Source of the DNA: Intoshia linei
Lineage: Eukaryota; Orthonectida; Rhopaluridae
Direction: 5' to 3'
Assembly (NCBI GenBank): GCA_001642005.1
Contig: LWCA01000225.1
Coordinates: forward strand, 1-38,666
DNA: 38,666 nt
The position numbers and the translations under genes are program-made. How positions within the stretch are numbered: the stretch's first letter is position 1; each line of letters begins with the position of its first letter. Shown here in pieces: positions 35,801 to 38,666 of this stretch. Under the pieces are notes generated by a model. The model was not told the origin of the DNA, did not search any database, and worked only from the letters and a program-made list of their open reading frames with translations.

Positions 35801-37105
35801 TAGTAAAAAATTCATAAAATAATGTATTATCTAATATTTAATTATTAGGATTTAAAAAAGCCAATTTCCAATACCGTTTTTGTCAGCACAAGTTTTTATC
35901 CATTTTTTAGTGTAAGAATTTGAGTACTTTATGGTTAAAAACCCAATTTCCCCTTTTGTTTAACAAAAACCAGCCCAAAATCAACCCAAAAATTAAATAA
36001 AAACATACATTCTGGAGGACTAAATAAAAATATTCATACTTTTAATTACTTAACGAATATTTAACGCAATATAACACACCATAACACACAATAACAACGT
36101 AGTCATGATGAGTAATCATGATTAGTTATTACTGAGTTATTAGTTAAAGGGTGATAGAGGTGGAGGTAGTATATAAAGAGGATGAATTAATTTTTATAGA
36201 TTAATCAGAATGTAAATTACGGGTATACAATTCTTCATCGTACCCGTTGTAGGGTTCTAATCTAACATTTCCGATAGAATTAAAATTACGGCAATATCCG
36301 CATGTAACCGGACAATTTTTCATCATTTCATATTTCAATGTTGTATCGTAACAATCTTCATATCTACATTTCTTTTCTAGGTCGTGACAACCTTTAAAAA
36401 TTATTAATATAGTTTTATATATATTATTTTCAATATATTATCAACCAATATTATTCAAATGGATTAAAATTAAAAATGTAAATAATCATCCAACAATTTA
36501 AAAAAATGTGTATTGAACATCTACACATTTCCAAAAAAAAGAAATAATAGTAGAAATCTATAATTGATTCCTTCGCAATTTTTATATTGATACGCAATTT
36601 TTCAAATACTAATTTTTAAAAATTTAACCAATTTTAGTTTAAAACTATAACAACCATGCGCAAGTAATAATAAATTCTTTGTTATTCTCATTTTTGTATT
36701 TATTCAATGCTGTGTAATGTTGGTAAAATTCATCTAAAATAAATTCTTAAAGATCTGATTCAATTAAATATATATACAACATTGATAGTTCTTAGTCATC
36801 AAAGCAGATAATGAACATACATGTTAATTTAAAATTTTATTTTTTCTATAATTTGAGCTATTTATGACAATTTTCACGATTTATGGTTTTGACAATATTT
36901 TTAAGATCATACACTCATTGTCTATAATAAACTTATAATCTGTCCTCCTCAGAGCTAGCTGCTGTTTATCGAAATAAATATACTACAGTTAGTATATAAT
37001 AATTACAATATCCACACGTTCTTTTGCAGTTATACTTCATTTCTTCCACGTGTTCAGAATCAAAACATTGAGATGCATTACAACGCTCATTCAGATCATA
37101 ACAGT
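23708..37105 (-). CDS. Multi-ShKT-domain protein, 18 domains in 19 exons, 5' end outside window
   Basis: Nineteen minus-strand exons, all bounded by phase-1 GT-AG introns, join into 642 residues ending at TGA 23708-23710. Eighteen exons each encode one ShKT domain of six cysteines (spacing roughly C-x6-C-x4-C-x8-12-C-x3-C-x2-C), with almost no linker: C6 of one domain is next to, or one residue from, C1 of the following. ShKT domains occur in secreted proteins, both free-standing and appended to proteases, peroxidases and mucin-like proteins, where three disulfides fold each unit. The signal peptide and any catalytic domain would lie beyond the right edge. Domains 1-14 repeat in a cycle of four by motif; domains 15-18 diverge and carry longer loops and linkers. 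Long introns (up to 1.3 kb) are filled with dispersed repeats; three are only 35-37 bp. ShKT domains are named after a toxin, but nothing here shows toxic activity. Confidence 0.85.
23839..25178 (-). other. Last intron of the ShKT gene, with forward dispersed repeat
   Basis: 1,340 bp. About 24155-24280 has the TATAAAGTAAAATGGTTAAAA block that recurs at 30975-31095, and 24290-24680 carries the segment from ATGTGCATTGAACGTCTACA to GGGAACCACTCCTTG. No coding signal was seen. Confidence 0.55.
25179..25238 (-). CDS. Probable linker exon between ShKT domains 17 and 18
   Basis: 60 nt, phase 1 to phase 1, encoding 20 cysteine-free residues (starting ENGTDNTNLVNDS). It lies 35 bp downstream of exon 17 and ends at a good donor GTACGT. 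It is inferred from splice sites and phase, not homology; skipping it would still keep frame. Confidence 0.5.
25274..25426 (-). CDS. ShKT exon 17 with N-terminal linker
   Basis: 153 nt. Starts AA and ends G|. About 16 linker residues (IKTLDSKNLKPTDVN) precede CVDNIDNC; closes CKKTCNFC. The acceptor at 25427-25428 is the one that keeps phase 1. Confidence 0.78.
25464..25559 (-). CDS. ShKT exon 16 (divergent group)
   Basis: 96 nt. Starts AT and ends G|. Opens CKDKYDKC and closes CKKTCGLC. The intron to exon 15 is 56 bp and the intron to exon 17 is 37 bp. Confidence 0.83.
25616..25723 (-). CDS. ShKT exon 15 (divergent group)
   Basis: 108 nt. Starts GA and ends G|. Opens CRDLSDNC and closes CRLTCGFC. 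The C2-C3 gap holds six residues (YQFKEN) instead of four, a feature shared with exons 16-18. Confidence 0.83.
26262..26360 (-). CDS. ShKT exon 14 (cycle position 2)
   Basis: 99 nt. Starts GC and ends G|. Opens CHDIRPEC and closes CPVSCGYC. The donor is the less usual GTTTAT. G|GA gives Gly. Confidence 0.83.
26460..26810 (+). repeat. Dispersed repeat fragment in ShKT intron
   Basis: It runs from ATTATTGACACATAATTGGT through TTTTCTGGAATTTATACTATTT to GAGAACCACTCC, and closely matches 31945-32120 and, in reverse, 11940-12160. Confidence 0.65.
26981..27067 (-). CDS. ShKT exon 13 (cycle position 1), shortened loop
   Basis: 87 nt, the shortest of the set: the loop between C3 and C4 is four residues shorter than usual. 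Starts AT and ends T|. Opens CYDKKEKC and closes CKRTCGY; C6 is T|GC. Confidence 0.82.
27574..27675 (-). CDS. ShKT exon 12 (cycle position 4)
   Basis: 102 nt. Starts GT and ends G|. Opens CEDIYTLC and closes CAKTCGYC; G|AT gives Asp. Confidence 0.85.
28420..28530 (+). repeat. Short dispersed repeat fragment in ShKT intron
   Basis: Contains ATATAATTCATTCTTTCGGA and a TTGCTATGCAATTTTTCAA stretch, the same block as 24390-24480 and 31715-31800. The 68-codon frame at 28317-28523 overlaps it and is not a gene. Confidence 0.6.
28796..28894 (-). CDS. ShKT exon 11 (cycle position 3)
   Basis: 99 nt. Starts GT and ends T|. Opens CFDVRKYC and closes CAKTCGY; C6 is T|GT. Confidence 0.85.
29110..29400 (+). 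repeat. Dispersed repeat fragment in ShKT intron
   Basis: Carries TGTTAACAAACAAAATTAAG, AATTCACTTTAGAGTGAAAAG and GGGAACCACTCCTTTAAAGG. The last words are also the GGAGTGGTTYCC end at 17576 in reverse, the style of a hAT terminus. Confidence 0.65.
29782..29880 (-). CDS. ShKT exon 10 (cycle position 2)
   Basis: 99 nt. Starts GT and ends G|. Opens CHDDKDYC and closes CPVTCGKC; G|GT gives Gly. Confidence 0.85.
30071..30247. mobile_element. piggyBac-like MITE with TTAA target sites
   Basis: The left end is CCCTTTCACTGTCTAATAC and the right end, complemented, is ACCTTTCACTGTCTGTGTA. TTAA stands immediately outside on the left (30067-30070) and at 30248-30251 on the right. TTAA duplication and CCYTTTNNC ends are typical of piggyBac-related elements. 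At 177 bp it is non-coding. Confidence 0.7.
30771..30869 (-). CDS. ShKT exon 9 (cycle position 1)
   Basis: 99 nt. Starts GT and ends T|. Opens CHDIEKRC and closes CRRTCGY; C6 is T|GT. Confidence 0.85.
30930..32150 (+). repeat. Dispersed repeat fragments in ShKT intron
   Basis: 30960-31095 repeats the 24155-24280 block; 31545-31850 repeats the CTACGCATTCCC and TGTGCATTGAACGTCTACAC segments; 31950-32120 repeats the TTTCTGGAATTTATGCTATTT segment. Frames at 31128-31352 and 31647-31910 fall within these and have no protein-like features. Confidence 0.6.
32204..32302 (-). CDS. ShKT exon 8 (cycle position 4)
   Basis: 99 nt. Starts GC and ends T|. Opens CDDIYETC and closes CAKTCGY; C6 is T|GT. The IYxxC pattern recurs in exon 12, four exons on. 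Confidence 0.85.
32760..33500 (+). repeat. Older, more diverged dispersed repeat copy in ShKT intron
   Basis: The order of blocks is the same as in the other copies (TTCTGATACAACTTATTCCAG, then TTTTTCTGGAATTGATGTT, then AAAACCACTCCGTTAAAGG), but with many substitutions, suggesting an earlier insertion. Confidence 0.55.
33579..33677 (-). CDS. ShKT exon 7 (cycle position 3)
   Basis: 99 nt. Starts GA and ends T|. Opens CVDRGKYC and closes CAKTCGY; C6 is completed as T|GC. Confidence 0.85.
34152..34250 (-). CDS. ShKT exon 6 (cycle position 2)
   Basis: 99 nt. Starts GT and ends G|. Opens CHDIKDNC and closes CPYTCELC, an unusual replacement of the Gly-aromatic pair by Glu-Leu. G|GA gives Gly. Confidence 0.85.
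34362..34460 (-). CDS. ShKT exon 5 (cycle position 1)
   Basis: 99 nt. Starts GT and ends T|. Opens CYDLQSEC, nearly the CYDLNERC of exon 1, and closes CKRTCGY; C6 is T|GT. Confidence 0.85.
35312..35413 (-). CDS. ShKT exon 4 (cycle position 4)
   Basis: 102 nt. Starts GT and ends G|. Opens CYDKYEHC and closes CAKTCGYC; G|GT gives Gly. Confidence 0.85.
35451..35549 (-). CDS. ShKT exon 3 (cycle position 3), seven cysteines
   Basis: 99 nt. Starts AA and ends T|. Opens CFDKQKCC and closes CAKTCGF with C6 from T|GT. The doubled Cys after KQK gives an odd seventh cysteine that could form an interchain or inter-domain disulfide. Followed by a 37-bp intron. Confidence 0.85.
36290..36391 (-). CDS. ShKT exon 2 (cycle position 2)
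   Basis: 102 nt. Starts GT and ends C|. Opens CHDLEKKC and closes CPVTCGYC. The C|AA join gives Gln before the next domain. Confidence 0.85.
36450..36980 (+). repeat. Dispersed repeat copy between ShKT exons 1 and 2
   Basis: Runs from ATATATTATCAACCAATATT through TGTATTGAACATCTACACAT and TTTTTTCTATAATTTGAGC to CAGAGCTAGCTGCTGTTT, ending only about 25 bp from the donor of ShKT exon 1. Confidence 0.65.
37007..37105 (-). CDS. ShKT exon 1 (cycle position 1)
   Basis: 99 nt. Starts AC and ends T|. Domain opens CYDLNERC and closes CKRTCGY, with C6 completed by the next exon (T|GT). No acceptable upstream exon was found in the window. Confidence 0.85.
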
Positions 37106-37606
37106 CTAATTATTAAATATGATTAATTAAATATTGGTGATATTAACCTTCTCACTACTAGCAGCGGGTACAAAACAACCACAAATTATTAATTAATTTA
37201 TGGATATATATCGTATATTCATATATTATACATGTAACAGTGATAAATAATGCAATGATAAATATTTTGAAATCAAAAAATTTTAACGAGGCCAACTCGT
37301 TACTCACCTTAATGAAATAAAAAGTATAATGTATTAGGTCGTTTTATAAGTAATGTCGTTTTTATTGTAATTTTATTATAAATCATTATATCTTTACGAA
37401 TATTTACTGTAAGTGCGTTATTTTTTTATTTTTACGAAATATGGACAAAATCTGTATTCGATGAAAGAGTAATTATGATAACTTATGATGACTTATATTA
37501 AAAATAAACTTAGATTCATAATAAATAATGTTTCATTTCACTGTCATTTTCATTGTTCATTATTTTTTTATAGTGAACATCAAAAAATAATTCGGAACCA
37601 AATGTT

Positions 37607-37689
37607 CAATATCCACAAGTCTGACTGTATATTGGTTTCTAGGTTATAGACCAGATAACGCGACAAATATCATAATGTAAATGACAACC
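37607..37689 (-). pseudogene. Decayed ShKT exon upstream of exon 1
   Basis: The minus strand starts GGTTGTCATTT like the living exons and ends CAGACTTGTGGATATTG like their 3' ends, at the right spacing of about 83 nt. It has an in-frame stop (TAG) in the middle, lacks the AG just before it and has TTGAAC where the donor T|GTAA should be. It is a lost copy of the array, not an expressed exon. Confidence 0.75.
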
Positions 37690-37769
37690 AAATAGCAAGA
37701 TGATTTCGGAGGTAATACTAAAACACAGTATTACTCAAATCTAAATACGTGAATCGAATACACGAGCTA

Positions 37770-38666
37770 AGCTTATCATATAACATCCTAACTCATATAA
37801 AGTGCGACGCGATTTTTGTTTGTGTCTGTGTGTGTTACTTTTTTGAAATAACTAGCACTCTTAAAATTTTTTAAAGACCACATTTCAATTACAGTTTTTT
37901 CCGGGGCGTATAATAAAGTAAATTTCAACCTCCCAATTTTACATCTTAAGAGTCAAAAACCCCTGTTGTCCCTCTTTTAGAAAATTAAACGAGTTGGAGA
38001 ATTTAAAAAAAATATATACGCTGATGCGGATTTTAAAATCATAAACATTATCATAAATTAAATTTAAAAAAATTATTACTTCATAGCCAAAACCCCAAAT
38101 TCCCTTCCTTTTTTTTGAAAACAGCCCTAGAATTTCAAAAATATTACAGGTGGTAGAGTTGTATCATGTTAACACACATAAAACTTTTCAATACGAATAA
38201 GTGATGACTTCACGGCCAAAAAAGCATTTTAGTATTCATATATTTTTTTTCCAAAATATTTTATTAAAACAAAAAATATGAAATAATTAACGGTTCGAAA
38301 GTTTAAAAAAAAAAATATTCTGATAGAGCTTATTCCATTTGATATAAATACAAAATTTCAACCCCAGAAATCTACGCATTCCCAGTGAAAAATAATTTTT
38401 AATATATTATCAACCAATATTTTTCAAATATTTCGAATTAAAATCAAAAATTAAAAATGTAAATATTAATACTACAATTTTAAAAAAATGTGGATTGTAC
38501 GTCTACACATTTCCAGTCAAGACATATATGTGAAAATCTATATAATTCATTCCTTCGGAATTTTTTTCATTGCTACGCAATTTTCAAATTTCAAATTTTC
38601 ATTTTCCAAACAATTTTGAACAACATCTACGGCAACGAATTTATAAAATTTTTGATACTAACTTAA
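37770..38666 (+). repeat. Longest forward copy of the main dispersed repeat, cut by window edge
   Basis: Begins near CATCCTAACTCATATAAAG, then GTGTCTGTGTGTGTT, CATTTCAATTACAGTTTTTT, AAACGAGTTGGAGAATTT, CTACGCATTCCCAGTG, and GTCTACACATTTCCAG, reaching the right edge. It gives the order of blocks for the family: fragments elsewhere (970-1200, 9290-9590, 12330-12590, 17440-18080, 24290-24680, 31545-31850, 36450-36980) are pieces of this longer unit. No open frame of note is inside, so it looks non-autonomous. Confidence 0.7.

Noticed and set aside
23708-37105. CRISPR-like array, because similar short segments recur at intervals
   Set aside because: The recurring units are about 100-nt coding exons with diverged sequence and irregular spacing of 35 to 1,340 bp, in an animal genome.
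23708-37105. Claim that the ShKT protein blocks potassium channels
   Set aside because: Lys-Tyr pairs occur in several domains, but their distance to C4 does not match the channel-blocking arrangement, and tandem ShKT domains are common in non-toxic secreted proteins.
37150-37320. Second piggyBac-like element starting TTAACCTTCTCAC
   Set aside because: The possible right end (ACTCACCTTAA) is too short and imperfect an inverse to support it.
1-38666. tRNA, rRNA or other structured RNA genes
   Set aside because: I looked for cloverleaf-like and GC-rich conserved stretches and saw none; a covariance-model scan would be decisive.

Overview
The window is AT-rich eukaryotic DNA from an invertebrate animal. 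Coding is confined to short exons in a sea of A/T, splice sites are GT-AG, no stop-codon reassignment is needed, and the genes are animal genes: a muscle myosin heavy-chain tail, an arrestin-fold protein, a WD40 protein, a Sel1/TPR protein resembling DELE1, and a long string of ShKT domains. Very short introns (35-42 bp) and strongly diverged proteins point to a fast-evolving lineage such as a flatworm, nematode, orthonectid or myxozoan. I cannot choose between these from sequence alone.

Layout. 663-7820 (+): the last 13 exons (806 aa) of a muscle-type myosin heavy chain, ending in its natural stop. 10064-13297 (-): a three-exon arrestin-domain gene. 15119-16120 (-): an intronless WD40 gene, probably WDR55-like. 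18261-19136 (-): a three-exon Sel1/TPR gene, probably DELE1-like. 20259-22362: a nest of DNA transposons, with a short hAT copy bounded by an 8-bp target duplication lying beside an older hAT remnant, and a Tc1/mariner-type element with long terminal inverted repeats. 23708-37105 (-): a gene of at least 18 ShKT domains, one domain per exon, every intron in phase 1. Its 5' end lies beyond the right edge, and a dead ShKT exon sits at 37607-37689.

The rest is introns and intergenic DNA filled with dispersed non-autonomous repeats, chiefly one family present in more than ten fragments, plus a foldback element (16273-16981), a piggyBac-like MITE (30071-30247) and a TIR element that fills a myosin intron (2089-2688). 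The genes look like unrelated neighbours rather than one pathway.

The most unusual structure is the ShKT array. Its first 14 domains follow a four-domain cycle (CKRT, CPVT, CAKT, CAKT). In eight exons the sixth cysteine codon is split T|GY over the intron, and each of these is followed by an exon that starts GT or GC. Many simple exon skips would therefore make a stop codon or lose a disulfide cysteine.
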